A stretch of 64,000 nucleotides of DNA from Gemmatimonadota bacterium (GCA_040388625.1 JAZKBK010000002.1:186001-250000); one strand, 5' to 3'; counted from the stretch's first letter, positions 38,361-48,015 are shown. The notes: generated from the sequence alone by a model not told the origin. Numbers and translations are program-made.

Positions 38361-38984
38361 ATGATCGAAATTGCGGAGGCGTTGCCCCGCCTGGAAGGCG
38401 ATGATTCTGGTCGATCCGGCCCACCACGCACGGCCGACTTTCAGATCGTCCCGCGAAAGGGACTCCCGATAGTCGGTGTGGTATTCGCCGCCCTTGTTGC
38501 AGCGATCGTAGCCAATAAACTCTGGCCCCTCGTCTTTCTGCACGTCGCCTTCGGCGCTGCATGGACGATCGTCGATCTCTTCATGGGATTCGTGATCGGG
38601 CCCACCATGGGAAAACTCCCGCCCTCAGCACGCGTTGAGATGGCCACCCGCCTGATGCCCAAGATGGTGCTGATCATGCCGACAGTCGTGACAGTCACTC
38701 TCGCGGCCGGCTGGCAGCTCGGCATGCTCATGGGCACCGTCAACAGCTCGTACTACAATCACGGGTGGATCGTCGCCAGCTACATCGTCGTCGGATTCAT
38801 GGCTGTCATCGCGCTCGGCCTTCTCTCTCCCGCCAACATCGCGGTCCTCACCGAACTCAAGAAGCCCAAACCAAATCCAGCGGTGATTCAGAAGCTGATG
38901 AAACGCTTCATCTTCGCTGCCGGCTTCACCGGAACGCTTCAGGTTGCGATCCTCGTGATCATGACCAGAATCAGAGTCGGATGA
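38361..38984 (+). CDS. Integral membrane protein, unknown
   Basis: A 207-residue protein with about four or five hydrophobic segments: PIVGVVFAALVAAIVANKLW, LVFLHVAFGAAWTIVDLFMG, MVLIMPTVVTVTLAAGWQLG, IVASYIVVGFMAVIALGLL and a C-terminal FIFAAGFTGTLQVAILVI. The first 30 residues are hydrophilic. A His in FLHVAFG and charged helix ends are the only notable residues. No family is recognised. Its last four bases form ATGA with the next gene, so the two products probably form one complex. Confidence 0.72.
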   Translation: MIEIAEALPRLEGDDSGRSGPPRTADFQIVPRKGLPIVGVVFAALVAAIVANKLWPLVFLHVAFGAAWTIVDLFMGFVIGPTMGKLPPSARVEMATRLMPKMVLIMPTVVTVTLAAGWQLGMLMGTVNSSYYNHGWIVASYIVVGFMAVIALGLLSPANIAVLTELKKPKPNPAVIQKLMKRFIFAAGFTGTLQVAILVIMTRIRVG

Positions 38985-39367
38985 GCGAGCGCACTCTTCC
39001 GCCAGTTACTCAGCTCGCGATGACTTCGCTCGCGCTGATCCTCATCGGTGGCATCTATCTCGCCTCACACCTGCCACAACAGGTGCCCCTCACGCCGGCG
39101 TGGATTCTTCTCGGCGCGTCGACATTGCTGCTGGCGGTAAATCTCATCGCGCTCAGCCGCGCGAAGGATTTCGCGTGGAAGAAATTCTTCGCCGTAGGCA
39201 AGTGGGCTCTGCTGGCGTATGCGATAACGGCGGGATTGATCGAGTTCGCATTCCTGCGCGACGGAATGAGCGGCGGACCACTCGTCGTGCTCACCCTCTC
39301 GATCATCGTCTACGCCATTCACGTCCCGGTGCTCATAGCATTCACGGTGGCACAGTACGAACAGTAG
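38981..39367 (+). CDS. Small integral membrane protein, unknown, coupled to upstream gene
   Basis: A 128-residue protein beginning at ATG 38981, overlapping the preceding stop as ATGA. Four hydrophobic segments are seen: MTSLALILIGGIYLASHL, PAWILLGASTLLLAVNLIAL, WALLAYAITAGLIEFAFL and LVVLTLSIIVYAIHVPVLIAF. No motif or family is recognised. A longer frame from 38765 in this phase lies within the previous gene and is rejected. Followed by a 260-base gap filled with repeats. Confidence 0.72.
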   Translation: MSERTLPPVTQLAMTSLALILIGGIYLASHLPQQVPLTPAWILLGASTLLLAVNLIALSRAKDFAWKKFFAVGKWALLAYAITAGLIEFAFLRDGMSGGPLVVLTLSIIVYAIHVPVLIAFTVAQYEQ

Positions 39368-39383
39368 AGCCGGATGCCCGAAG

Positions 39384-39529
39384 TCGTCACTCCCGCTTTT
39401 TTTCGTCATTCCCGCCTTTTCTTCGTCATTCCCGCGAACGCGGGAATCCATGTTATCGATCTCCACGATGACGACGTCCACCCACCAGCAACGACGGACG
39501 CGACTGTGGGGCACGGATGCATCCGTGCC
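39384..39529. repeat. Three REP-like copies plus the 20-base palindrome
   Basis: Two truncated CGTCACTCCCGC/CGTCATTCCCGC copies with T-runs (39384-39422) precede a full copy (39424-39464; hairpin ATTCCCGCG/CGCGGGAAT, tail CCATGTTATCGATCTCC). The perfect palindrome GGCACGGATGCATCCGTGCC follows at 39510-39529. The same palindrome and flanking TCGAGA sequence occur near 20314. T-runs could also act as terminators for the membrane-protein pair. Confidence 0.8.
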
Positions 39530-39561
39530 TTTCACTTATAATGCAATCGAGATCGGGTAAG

Positions 39562-39621
39562 CTTCCCGGCTTCCAACCAGACTTCCTGGTTTCGAATCAG
39601 ACTTCCCGGCTTCCAATCAGA
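39562..39621. repeat. Three tandem 20-base units in the leader of the propeller gene
   Basis: Units at 39562, 39582 and 39602 each follow the pattern CTTCCYGGYTTCNAAYCAGA with a few changes. The 20-base period is not a multiple of three, so the region is not coding. This supports the GTG start at 39628, six bases after the array. Confidence 0.85.
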
Positions 39622-39627
39622 CATACC

Positions 39628-42600
39628 GTGCGCCTTTCAATCCTGGCTTCCCTCATCGCTTCTGCAGCGATCACCGCTCTCCCACTCGCTGCGCAATCCC
39701 AGAGCATCGATCCGGCGATGTACTCCAGCCTTCGCTATCGGCTCATAGGCCCCTTTCGCGGCGGCCGAACCGTCGGAGCCGCCGGAATCCCCGATCAGCC
39801 CAACACTTTCTACGTCGGCGTCAACAACGGCGGCGTCTGGAAAACCACCGATGCCGGCCGCACCTGGAATCCGATCTTCGACTCCGAATCGACTGGTTCC
39901 ATCGGTACCATTGCACTCGCGCCATCGGATCCCAACGTCATCTACGTCGGTTCCGGCGAAGGCCTTCGCCGCCCCGATCTCTCCACCGGCAACGGGATCT
40001 ACAAGTCCACCGATGCGGGCAGGACCTGGCGCCATCTCGGCCTCCGCGACGGTCAACAAATCGCATCAATAATTGTTGATCCATCTAATCCCAACCGCGT
40101 ATTGGCAGCAGTGCTCGGCCACCCGTACGGGCCCAATACCGAGCGCGGAATCTTTCGCTCCACCGACGGCGGAGAAAACTGGACCAGGGTTCTCTACAAG
40201 GACGAGAACACCGGCGGCGTCGATCTCGCATTCGATCCCACCAATCCGCAGATCATCTACGCCAGCATGTGGGCATCACGACGTCCACCGTGGACATCGA
40301 GCGATTCGTACAACGGTACCGGCAGCGGATTGTTCAAGTCTGTAGATGGCGGCACCAGCTGGCATCAGTTGACACGTGGGCTTCCAACCGACGCGCAGGG
40401 TCTTGGACGCATCGGCTTCACCGTTGCGCCAAGCAATCACAATCGCATGTACGCACTCGTCGAAGCAAAACGTGACGCCGGCGGCCTGTTCCGATCCGAC
40501 GACGCTGGCGAGAGCTGGACACGCGTAAACAACGAGCAGCGCGTCTGGGGTCGCGGATCCGATTTCGCCTGGGTCCGCGCCGATCCGCGCAACCCGGACG
40601 AGATCTACGTCTGCAATACTTCGACATATCGCTCGATGGACGGCGGCGCAACCTTCACCGCGATCAAGGGCGCGCCAGGCGGCGATGATTACCACGCAAT
40701 CTGGATCAACCCGCTGCATCCCGAGATCCTGCTTCTTGCCGTCGATCAGGGCGCAACCATAAGCGTCAACGGCGGAAAGACCTGGAGCTCATGGTACAAC
40801 CAGCCTACAGCTGCGTTCTACCACGTCGCCACCGACAATCGTTTTCCGTATCAGGTTTACGGCGGTCAACAGGAAAGCGGATCCGCCGCCATCGCGAGCC
40901 GCGGCAACGACGGCGCAATCACATTCCGTGAATTCCATCCGGTCGGTACCGAAGAATACGGCTACGTAGCCCCCGATCCGCTCGACTCCAACATCGTGTT
41001 CGGTGGCAAGGCAACGCGCTACGACCGCGTCACGGGCCAGAACCAGAATGTCGCCCCCGAAGCAATCAGGGACGGCAAGTATCGCTTCAACCGCACTGCT
41101 CCGCTCATCTTCTCCTACGCCGATCCGCACACACTTTTTCTCGCGAGCAACGTTCTCTTCAGAACGCGCAACGGCGGTCAGAGCTGGGACGTCATAAGCC
41201 CCGATCTAACGCGTGAAGATCCCGGCATCCCCGCAACACTCGGCTCATTCGTCAGTGCCGATCCTGCGCACGGCCATCATCGCGGTGTCATCTACAGCAT
41301 CGCTCCGTCGTACCGCGACGCCAACGTCATCTGGGTCGGCACCGACGATGGCTTGATTCATGTAACACGCGACGGCGGAAAGACGTGGAGCAACGTGACA
41401 CCGTCCGGCATCACGCCGTGGAGCAAGATCGCGCAGCTCGATGCGTCTCATTTTGATGATCAGACAGTGTACGCTGCAGTGAATCGTTTCCGGCTCGATG
41501 ACCTTCATCCTCACATCTACCGCACACACGACGGCGGAAAGACGTGGGAGGAGATCGACACCGGACTTCCCGACGATGCTCCAGTCAACACGGTGCGAGA
41601 GGATCCCGTTCGCAAGGGACTGCTCTACGCCGGAACCGAGACCACCGTCTACGTCTCCTTCGACGACGGCGACCACTGGCAGTCACTGCGCCAGAATCTT
41701 CCCGCAACGTCGATCCGCGACCTCGTCGTCAAGGACAGCGACCTCGTCGTCGCAAGCCACGGCCGCTCGTTCTGGATTCTCGACGACGTAACCCCTCTCC
41801 GCCAGCTCTCGGCGCAGACTTCACACGAAACCGCTCATCTATTTACCCCGGCAGCTGCGTTCCGCGTTCATCGCGACACGTACACCGACACACCACTGCC
41901 GCCCGAGGAACCTGTCGGCCAGAATCCACCCGACGGAGCAATCATCGATTACTACCTCGGCGGCACGCCGAAGAGCACGGTTACACTGGAAATTCTCGAC
42001 GCGAGTGGCAAGCTCGTACGTCGCTACGCCAGTAACGATCGCCCGGAAGTAACCGAGAAGCAGATCGATGCGCTGAACGTACCGGCATACTGGATCCGCC
42101 GTCCGCGCATTCTATCCGCTGCGCCCGGAATGCACCGCTGGATATGGAACCTGCACTATTCCGATCCGAGTGTGCTCATGCACCAGTATCCCATCTCGGC
42201 GATCTACATGGATACGCCGCGACTGCCACTTGGACCGGCCGCGCTCCCTGGCACCTACACCGTTCGCCTCACCGTCGACGGAAAGAGCTACACACAGCCA
42301 CTCGTGGTGAAGATGGATCCGCGTGTGCACACGCCGGCCGCCGATCTGCAACAGCAATTCACGCTCGCTACGCATATCGCATCGATGATCGAGCGTGACT
42401 TCGATGCAGTGGTCGAAGGTCGCGCGTTGTTGAATCAGCTACAGGAAGCCAGAACGCATAATCCCGGTGCATCGGCGAGCGTGCGTGCAGCAATCGATAC
42501 ACTGCACGCGCACGTCGAAGCACTCCGGATCACGCGTCTCAACAGTACGCTTGGTGGGTTGCTCGAAACCATAGATGGCGTCGATGCGCGCCCAACGACG

Positions 42601-42810
42601 CAGGCGACAGCTGCCGTCTCCGCATTGCAACAGCAGCTCGACGCCGCAGTCGTCGACTGGAACAGGGTCAGGGGTTCGGAGCTCAATTCGCTGAACGCGA
42701 AACTCAAAACGGCAGGAATTCCCGCCATTTCGATTCCCGCAGACCTCACGCCGTATCGCAATTCACTCCAGCAGGGAGAGACCGCCGACAAGGATGACAA
42801 TGAGCCCTGA
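39628..42810 (+). CDS. Exported sortilin/VPS10-like BNR propeller protein
   Basis: A 1060-residue secreted protein. GTG 39628 starts a signal peptide (VRLSILASLIASAAITALPLAAQ). An ATG at 39541 in the same frame would place the tandem 20-base repeats inside the protein and is rejected. Residues 30-730 contain many Asp-box repeats such as KTTDAGRTWN, KSTDAGRTWR, RSTDGGENWT, RSDDAGESWT and RTHDGGKTWE, giving at least two propellers. A FlgD-like beta domain (STVTLEILDASGKLVRRY) and a helical C-terminus follow. No peptidase motif is seen. It may bind peptides or glycans at the surface. Confidence 0.88.
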   Translation: MRLSILASLIASAAITALPLAAQSQSIDPAMYSSLRYRLIGPFRGGRTVGAAGIPDQPNTFYVGVNNGGVWKTTDAGRTWNPIFDSESTGSIGTIALAPSDPNVIYVGSGEGLRRPDLSTGNGIYKSTDAGRTWRHLGLRDGQQIASIIVDPSNPNRVLAAVLGHPYGPNTERGIFRSTDGGENWTRVLYKDENTGGVDLAFDPTNPQIIYASMWASRRPPWTSSDSYNGTGSGLFKSVDGGTSWHQLTRGLPTDAQGLGRIGFTVAPSNHNRMYALVEAKRDAGGLFRSDDAGESWTRVNNEQRVWGRGSDFAWVRADPRNPDEIYVCNTSTYRSMDGGATFTAIKGAPGGDDYHAIWINPLHPEILLLAVDQGATISVNGGKTWSSWYNQPTAAFYHVATDNRFPYQVYGGQQESGSAAIASRGNDGAITFREFHPVGTEEYGYVAPDPLDSNIVFGGKATRYDRVTGQNQNVAPEAIRDGKYRFNRTAPLIFSYADPHTLFLASNVLFRTRNGGQSWDVISPDLTREDPGIPATLGSFVSADPAHGHHRGVIYSIAPSYRDANVIWVGTDDGLIHVTRDGGKTWSNVTPSGITPWSKIAQLDASHFDDQTVYAAVNRFRLDDLHPHIYRTHDGGKTWEEIDTGLPDDAPVNTVREDPVRKGLLYAGTETTVYVSFDDGDHWQSLRQNLPATSIRDLVVKDSDLVVASHGRSFWILDDVTPLRQLSAQTSHETAHLFTPAAAFRVHRDTYTDTPLPPEEPVGQNPPDGAIIDYYLGGTPKSTVTLEILDASGKLVRRYASNDRPEVTEKQIDALNVPAYWIRRPRILSAAPGMHRWIWNLHYSDPSVLMHQYPISAIYMDTPRLPLGPAALPGTYTVRLTVDGKSYTQPLVVKMDPRVHTPAADLQQQFTLATHIASMIERDFDAVVEGRALLNQLQEARTHNPGASASVRAAIDTLHAHVEALRITRLNSTLGGLLETIDGVDARPTTQATAAVSALQQQLDAAVVDWNRVRGSELNSLNAKLKTAGIPAISIPADLTPYRNSLQQGETADKDDNEP

Positions 42811-42867
42811 TCTGCCATTGCTCACCCCTTCGGAAGAGGCAGAATTGGCCAACTCCTGAAAAACCAG

Positions 42868-42896
42868 TTGACAATCTCGGGGAAAGGGCGTAATCT
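42868..42896 (+). promoter_or_regulatory. Consensus sigma-70 promoter for blaI-M56 operon
   Basis: TTGACA (42868-42873) is followed after exactly 17 bases by TAATCT (42891-42896). This is the best match to a housekeeping promoter in the window and is correctly placed about 40 bases before the BlaI start. Confidence 0.85.
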
Positions 42897-42930
42897 CCTG
42901 AAAAGTCAGGAGTTAACCCCTTTCCCCGAG
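42876..42930. promoter_or_regulatory. Nested dyads overlapping the promoter (probable BlaI operator)
   Basis: An inner dyad CTCCTGA-AAAG-TCAGGAG (42895-42912) overlaps the -10 and start site. It is enclosed by a 13-base outer inverted repeat (42876-42888, CTCGGGGAAAGGG, pairing with 42918-42930). A further AACTCCTGAAAA half-site is at 42851. The left outer arm is upstream of the transcript, so these act as DNA sites. Confidence 0.78.
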
Positions 42931-42935
42931 TGGTT

Positions 42936-43301
42936 ATGTACTTTCCGCCGCGTGAACTGGAAGTAATGAGCATCCTCTGGCGCCTTGGATCCGCGAACGT
43001 GGCGGAAGTCCGCGCCGAGCTGAAGGACTCTCTCGCGTACAACTCCGTGCTCTCTGCGCTGCGGACGCTCGAGGAAAAGAACTGCGTGCGGCATGAGCCG
43101 GAAGGTCGTGCGCACAGATACTTCCCCACCATCGACGCGCGGCGCGCTGGAAAGAGCGCGCTCGCGAGAATCAGGGAATCGATATTCGAAGGTTCCGCCG
43201 AGCGCATGTTCGCCCAGCTTGTCTCCGACCGGCGCATCAGTAACGCCGAGCTCGAGCGCATGCAGCGTCTCATAGCGGAGCGCCTGGAGCGCGAGCCGTG
43301 A
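42936..43301 (+). CDS. BlaI/MecI-family transcriptional repressor
   Basis: A 121-residue winged-helix repressor. The ATG at 42936 or the in-frame GTG at 42930 may be used. Family features: PPRELEVMSILWRLGSANVA (helix 1), the recognition region YNSVLSALRTLEEKNCVRHE, and RAHRYFPTI (wing), with a C-terminal dimerisation helix region. Members are cleaved by a membrane M56 peptidase upon signal, which releases expression of resistance or stress genes. Here the M56 gene overlaps the stop by GTGA, and a symmetric dyad lies at the promoter, so autoregulation is likely. Confidence 0.92.
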   Translation: MYFPPRELEVMSILWRLGSANVAEVRAELKDSLAYNSVLSALRTLEEKNCVRHEPEGRAHRYFPTIDARRAGKSALARIRESIFEGSAERMFAQLVSDRRISNAELERMQRLIAERLEREP

Positions 43302-44815
43302 CCGCGGCGTTCGTAGTCTACATCCTGATCGTGACACTGCCGCTCATTTGGGCGGCTATGTTGACTGAGAAGATCCTTCGGCTCTGGAAGTGGCCGGTAC
43401 GCGGTGCATGGGCAGCTACCGCGATCGCCATTCTCCTCATCGGTGGACGGACTGCGGTGCAGCAGATGACACCGTCGCCCGCGCAGCTGGTGATTGCACC
43501 GACAACTCAAGCGCCACCAATCCATCACGCCGATGCCGGCGCCATGGCCAACCTTGCACGCGTCGCGAGCAACGTGATCTCCTTCCCGCGCTCTGCCGCA
43601 GCATTCGCAGCGCATGCTGCTGGACCGGCACAGAGTCGCGTGCTCACGACACTGTGGTGCGTTGCAAGTGCAGTCATGTTGATCTTTGTCTGTATCGTCT
43701 ACGCTCGCGTATGGTACATCGCGCGGCGCTGGAAGCTGACCGAGTTCGCGGGCCGGACCGTGCGCGTCGCTCCGCACGCCGGTCCCGCTGTCATCGGTCT
43801 CTTCCGCCCGGAGGTTGTCGTACCGCGCTGGATGCTCGAGTACGGTGCAGATGACAGCAATCTCGTAATGATGCATGAGACGGAGCATCAGCGAGCACGA
43901 GACCCGCTGCTGCTTGCAGCCATGTGGACACTTGTCGCGCTGATCCCGTGGCATCCCGGCGCATGGTATTGCCTCGCCCGCACTCGTCTCGCGATCGAGC
44001 TCGACTGCGACGCACGCGTGGTACGGCGCGGTGCTTCGCTCAGAACATATGCGGAGTTGTTGTTGAACCAGGCGAGAGTGCGACTCGGCGCACCCGCGCA
44101 GTTGTGGCTCGGAGCGACGTCGCTGCTGGAGCCGTCTTCACACCTCGAACGGAGATTGAACGCCATGATACCGCACAACGATCCCTCTCTCGCACCGCGG
44201 CCCGTCGCGCGCTATCTACGGACTCTGTCGTATCTCGCGATCGTATCGACGATTGCCATCGCCGCGTGTGAATCGCACGTTCCGACTGCAGCGGACATAA
44301 GCGGGCTCGATGCTGCATCGGCAGAAACCAACGCGCGCAAGGCATCCATCATCAGCGATCAGCCAGTAACGTTCTACGTCGACAACGTTAAAGTCTCCGC
44401 GGACAGCGCCCATGCGATCGACGCAAGAAACATCTCCTCGATCCGGGTCATGAAGGGGAGCAAGCTCGCAAGCGGAAACGAGATCTGGATTACCGTACCG
44501 GACTCCGTATACCACGTTCGGGCGATGGACTCCGTCACGGCCGATGGAAGCCATGAGAAAACGTTTTCCGTCCGAATGTCCATGGCGCCACCGTCTGGCC
44601 CAGTACCGGATCAGTCCATCATGACCACCAGACAGAAGCGGCCGTTCACCGGCGCAGTCACGATCGACGGTGTAGCATCCGACCTCGCCGCGATGAAAGC
44701 GATCGATCCGAGCCGGATCGCGAGTGTCGACGTCTTCAAGGGCGCAGCCGCGCTGGCGCAGTCGTCAGATCCGCGCGCGAAGGACGGACTCATTCGGATC
44801 ACACTGAAGCACTGA
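43298..44815 (+). CDS. BlaR1/MecR1-like M56 membrane peptidase with plug-like tail
   Basis: A 505-residue protein translated from GTG 43298, which overlaps the BlaI stop. It has membrane helices near residues 3-22, 38-50, 120-140 and 308-325. The M56 zinc motif HETEH is near residue 190 (MMHETEHQRARDP) with the ERRLNAMI segment downstream. Unlike BlaR1, no penicillin-binding domain follows. Instead the tail holds two similar segments ending in SSIRVMKGSKLASGNEIWIT and ASVDVFKGAAALAQ ... LIRITLKH, which resemble parts of TonB plug domains. It is probably the sensor that inactivates BlaI. The signal is unknown. Confidence 0.88.
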   Translation: MTAAFVVYILIVTLPLIWAAMLTEKILRLWKWPVRGAWAATAIAILLIGGRTAVQQMTPSPAQLVIAPTTQAPPIHHADAGAMANLARVASNVISFPRSAAAFAAHAAGPAQSRVLTTLWCVASAVMLIFVCIVYARVWYIARRWKLTEFAGRTVRVAPHAGPAVIGLFRPEVVVPRWMLEYGADDSNLVMMHETEHQRARDPLLLAAMWTLVALIPWHPGAWYCLARTRLAIELDCDARVVRRGASLRTYAELLLNQARVRLGAPAQLWLGATSLLEPSSHLERRLNAMIPHNDPSLAPRPVARYLRTLSYLAIVSTIAIAACESHVPTAADISGLDAASAETNARKASIISDQPVTFYVDNVKVSADSAHAIDARNISSIRVMKGSKLASGNEIWITVPDSVYHVRAMDSVTADGSHEKTFSVRMSMAPPSGPVPDQSIMTTRQKRPFTGAVTIDGVASDLAAMKAIDPSRIASVDVFKGAAALAQSSDPRAKDGLIRITLKH

Positions 44816-44830
44816 GTCACACAGGTCGTA

Positions 44831-44936
44831 TCGTCATTCCCGCGAAAGCGGGAATCCATGTTATCGATCTCCGAGTGCCATCGCAGCACCGCGCGGATCG
44901 GCAGCAAATGGGTTCCCGCTTTCGCGGGAATGGCGG
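44831..44936. repeat. Two inverted REP-like copies
   Basis: A full copy (44831-44871, ATTCCCGCG-AAA-CGCGGGAAT type hairpin, tail CCATGTTATCGATCTCC) and an inverted partial copy (44909-44936). They lie between convergent M56 and argR genes and could terminate both. Confidence 0.8.
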
Positions 44937-44945
44937 GTGTCTCTA

Positions 44946-45407
44946 CTACCCCGGCTCTCCCGCCAGCCCCTTGATCTTCCGTACAGTACGCTCGCGCGCC
45001 TGCACCGACCTGCAGATGATCAGAATCGTATCATCGCCGCCAACAGTGCCGAGTATGTCCGGCCACCCCTCACCGTCCAGCGCGCTCGCAATCGGTTGCG
45101 CGCCACCCGGAACCGTGCGCAGCACCGCCATCTCGCTCACCCCGTCGATCCGCATGAACAGCTGCGGCAGCAACGTATCCAGCGCGACCCGCGCCTCCTC
45201 GATGTTGCCGTCGGTCACCGCGTAGCGCGCGCCCTCCGCCGTCGGGACTCGGGCTATCCGGAGCTCGCGCAGGTCCCGCGAGAGCGTAGCCTGCGTAACG
45301 TCCCAGTCCCGTCTCAGAAGCAGTTTTCTGAGATCTTCCTGGCTCACCACCGGATGATTCTCTATGGTCTCCAGGATGGCGTTCTGCCGCTCGCGCTTGT
45401 TGGCCAT
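44946..45407 (-). CDS. argR: Arginine repressor ArgR
   Basis: A 153-residue repressor from ATG 45407; the upstream frame is not conserved. The N-terminal winged helix is ANKRERQNAILETIENHPVV with DVTQATLSRDLRELRIARV as recognition helix. The C-terminal oligomerisation domain contains GTVGGDDTILIICRS, the GTIAGDDTI-like arginine-binding signature. The hexamer binds arginine and represses arg genes. It is divergent from argG across 119 bases, the region expected to hold ARG boxes. Confidence 0.96.
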   Translation of the reverse strand: MANKRERQNAILETIENHPVVSQEDLRKLLLRRDWDVTQATLSRDLRELRIARVPTAEGARYAVTDGNIEEARVALDTLLPQLFMRIDGVSEMAVLRTVPGGAQPIASALDGEGWPDILGTVGGDDTILIICRSVQARERTVRKIKGLAGEPG

Positions 45408-45526
45408 TTCGAGAAGATAGCTCTCTCTGGCTCCGCCCGGGACGGATAGTTGCCATTCCGGACATGTCCGACTATTTATACATGTTGACCGCATAAAATT
45501 TCATTCACAAATAGAAGAGCGCCGCC
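45408..45526. promoter_or_regulatory. argR-argG divergent control region
   Basis: An AT-rich core (45472-45516) contains two imperfect inverted half-sites (CTATTTATACATG and CATTCACAAATAG, 10 of 13 bases pairing), one of which reads TGAATGAAATTTTATG on the minus strand and resembles an ARG box. A 12-base perfect palindrome CGGACATGTCCG is at 45459-45470. Exact boxes are uncertain. Confidence 0.5.
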
Positions 45527-46773
<1,247 letters not shown>

Positions 46774-46774
<1 letters not shown>

Positions 46775-46872
46775 TAGGGGCAGGCCCCCGTGCCTGCCCC
46801 GGTCTCGTAGGGGCAGGCCCCCATGCCTGCCCCGGTCTCGTAAGGGCGGGCCCCCGTGCCCGCCCCCCGTGA
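46774..46872. repeat. Three tandem 33-base GC-rich units
   Basis: Units at 46774, 46807 and 46840 each follow GTAGGGGCAGGCCCCC-TGCCTGCCCC-GGTCTC (with the third diverged) and each can fold on itself. A further degenerate piece lies at 46911-46931. The third unit and its flank match 53413-53454 in about 37 of 42 to 43 positions. The array may act as the argG terminator. Confidence 0.85.
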
Positions 46873-46929
46873 CGCCAATCACCTCACCACCGTTCGTTCG
46901 CGTGGTCGCCGGATGCCCCGTGCCCGCCC

Positions 46930-47469
46930 CTAGGATGTAATAGTCAGGATGTCGGTCGTAGCGTCGAATGTTGCCGCAAGGCTGGTGAGGTTGCCGGTCG
47001 GTTGGCCACCTGTCCAGTGGCCATTTGCTGCGAAGCGAGCGCCATGACAGGGGCATGCAAAGCTTCCACTCGCGATCCCCACCGTGCATCCGAAATGCGG
47101 ACAGATGAGCGAGAACGCTGAGAATGTGCTCGCGCTCGTCCTGACCGCTGCGACGGGCGTTCCCTGACCGGAATCCACGCGCGCGATGCCACCAATATTC
47201 GCGAGTGCCGGAAAGTTTGAAATCGTCACGTTGAGCGGACCGTTATTCCCACCATTGCCACCGGGCCCCGTGGTGGAACCTGCACCTCCACACGCCGTGA
47301 CAAGAAGCGTCCCGATCGCCGCTACGGCACTCCTTACAACGAACTCTCGACGGTCAACAGCTGTGGAGTCGACCACATCTGCCTGCGCCCTTCCGGCCTT
47401 GCACTCTTCGCAAGAAGATACGCGCAGTTTCAGCGTACCTGCATCTGCCAGCTCGTTGTCATGTGACAT
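46930..47469 (-). CDS. Tat-exported Rieske protein with high-potential-type disulfide cysteines
   Basis: A 179-residue Rieske protein. The twin-arginine region is DRREFVVRSAVAAIGTLLV with TACGG, a possible lipoprotein Cys. The cluster motif is CPHFGC ... CPCHGARF, giving Cys-x-His and Cys-x-x-His ligands plus the extra two cysteines of the disulfide found in bc1/b6f-type proteins, so a fairly high potential is predicted. A CEEC motif lies before the Tat arginines. A leader with GAGG precedes the ATG. It is six bases downstream of a second Rieske gene. Confidence 0.9.
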   Translation of the reverse strand: MSHDNELADAGTLKLRVSSCEECKAGRAQADVVDSTAVDRREFVVRSAVAAIGTLLVTACGGAGSTTGPGGNGGNNGPLNVTISNFPALANIGGIARVDSGQGTPVAAVRTSASTFSAFSLICPHFGCTVGIASGSFACPCHGARFAANGHWTGGQPTGNLTSLAATFDATTDILTITS

Positions 47470-47475
47470 GAGGCC

Positions 47476-48015
47476 TCACACCTTGAGAGTCGCCGCCGTC
47501 CAGGCAGCCAGATCTTGATCGCTTCGCAGCATGTTGTCGACGTCAACGATGATCATGTTGGTCGCATCGCGCTTGATCGTGAATCGATCCATGTTGCGCG
47601 TCGCGCGGCCGCTGATGAATTCGCCGTCCGGTTGGTACTTGGAGTGATGCTTGGGACATTGGAAACGGTGATCTGCGTCGTCCCACCGAAGTGCGGTACG
47701 CTGATGCGGGCACGATAGATTGAAGGCGAAAATCGCATTCTGCCACCTGACGAGAATCACCTCGTTGCCGTGATCGATTTGTGCTCCGTCGGTTGTCGGT
47801 AGCGGATAGCTGACGGTCTGCGTCCCACCTGCCGCGCTTCGTCTTCCGGTCACGAAATCAACATTCATTGCGGCCGCCTTTCGCGCGGAAACCCCAATCG
47901 CGCCCATCGAAACCACAAGGGCTGCTATTGCACTGTCCCGCAGGAATGTCCGCCGACTTTGCTCGACTCCACACGCCTGGCAGGGTGTGGCGCTTTCGTC
48001 ATTGTTCCTCATCAT
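47476..48015 (-). CDS. Tat-exported Rieske protein lacking the disulfide
   Basis: A 179-residue Rieske protein. The Tat signal is SRRTFLRDSAIAALVVSMG. The cluster motif is CPHQRTALRW ... QCPKHHSKY, the four ligands (C, H, C, H) without the extra cysteine pair, so a lower potential than its neighbour is predicted. A CQAC motif precedes the arginines. The start sits in a 13-base tandem duplication that repeats the ribosome-binding site and ATG. It leads the second Rieske gene by six bases and follows the membrane-protein gene by 88. Confidence 0.88.
   Translation of the reverse strand: MMRNNDESATPCQACGVEQSRRTFLRDSAIAALVVSMGAIGVSARKAAAMNVDFVTGRRSAAGGTQTVSYPLPTTDGAQIDHGNEVILVRWQNAIFAFNLSCPHQRTALRWDDADHRFQCPKHHSKYQPDGEFISGRATRNMDRFTIKRDATNMIIVDVDNMLRSDQDLAAWTAATLKV

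Noticed and set aside
42746-43954. 402-codon open frame on the minus strand across blaI and the M56 gene
   Set aside because: It is antisense to two well-supported genes and is basic and low in hydrophobic segments, with no known motif.
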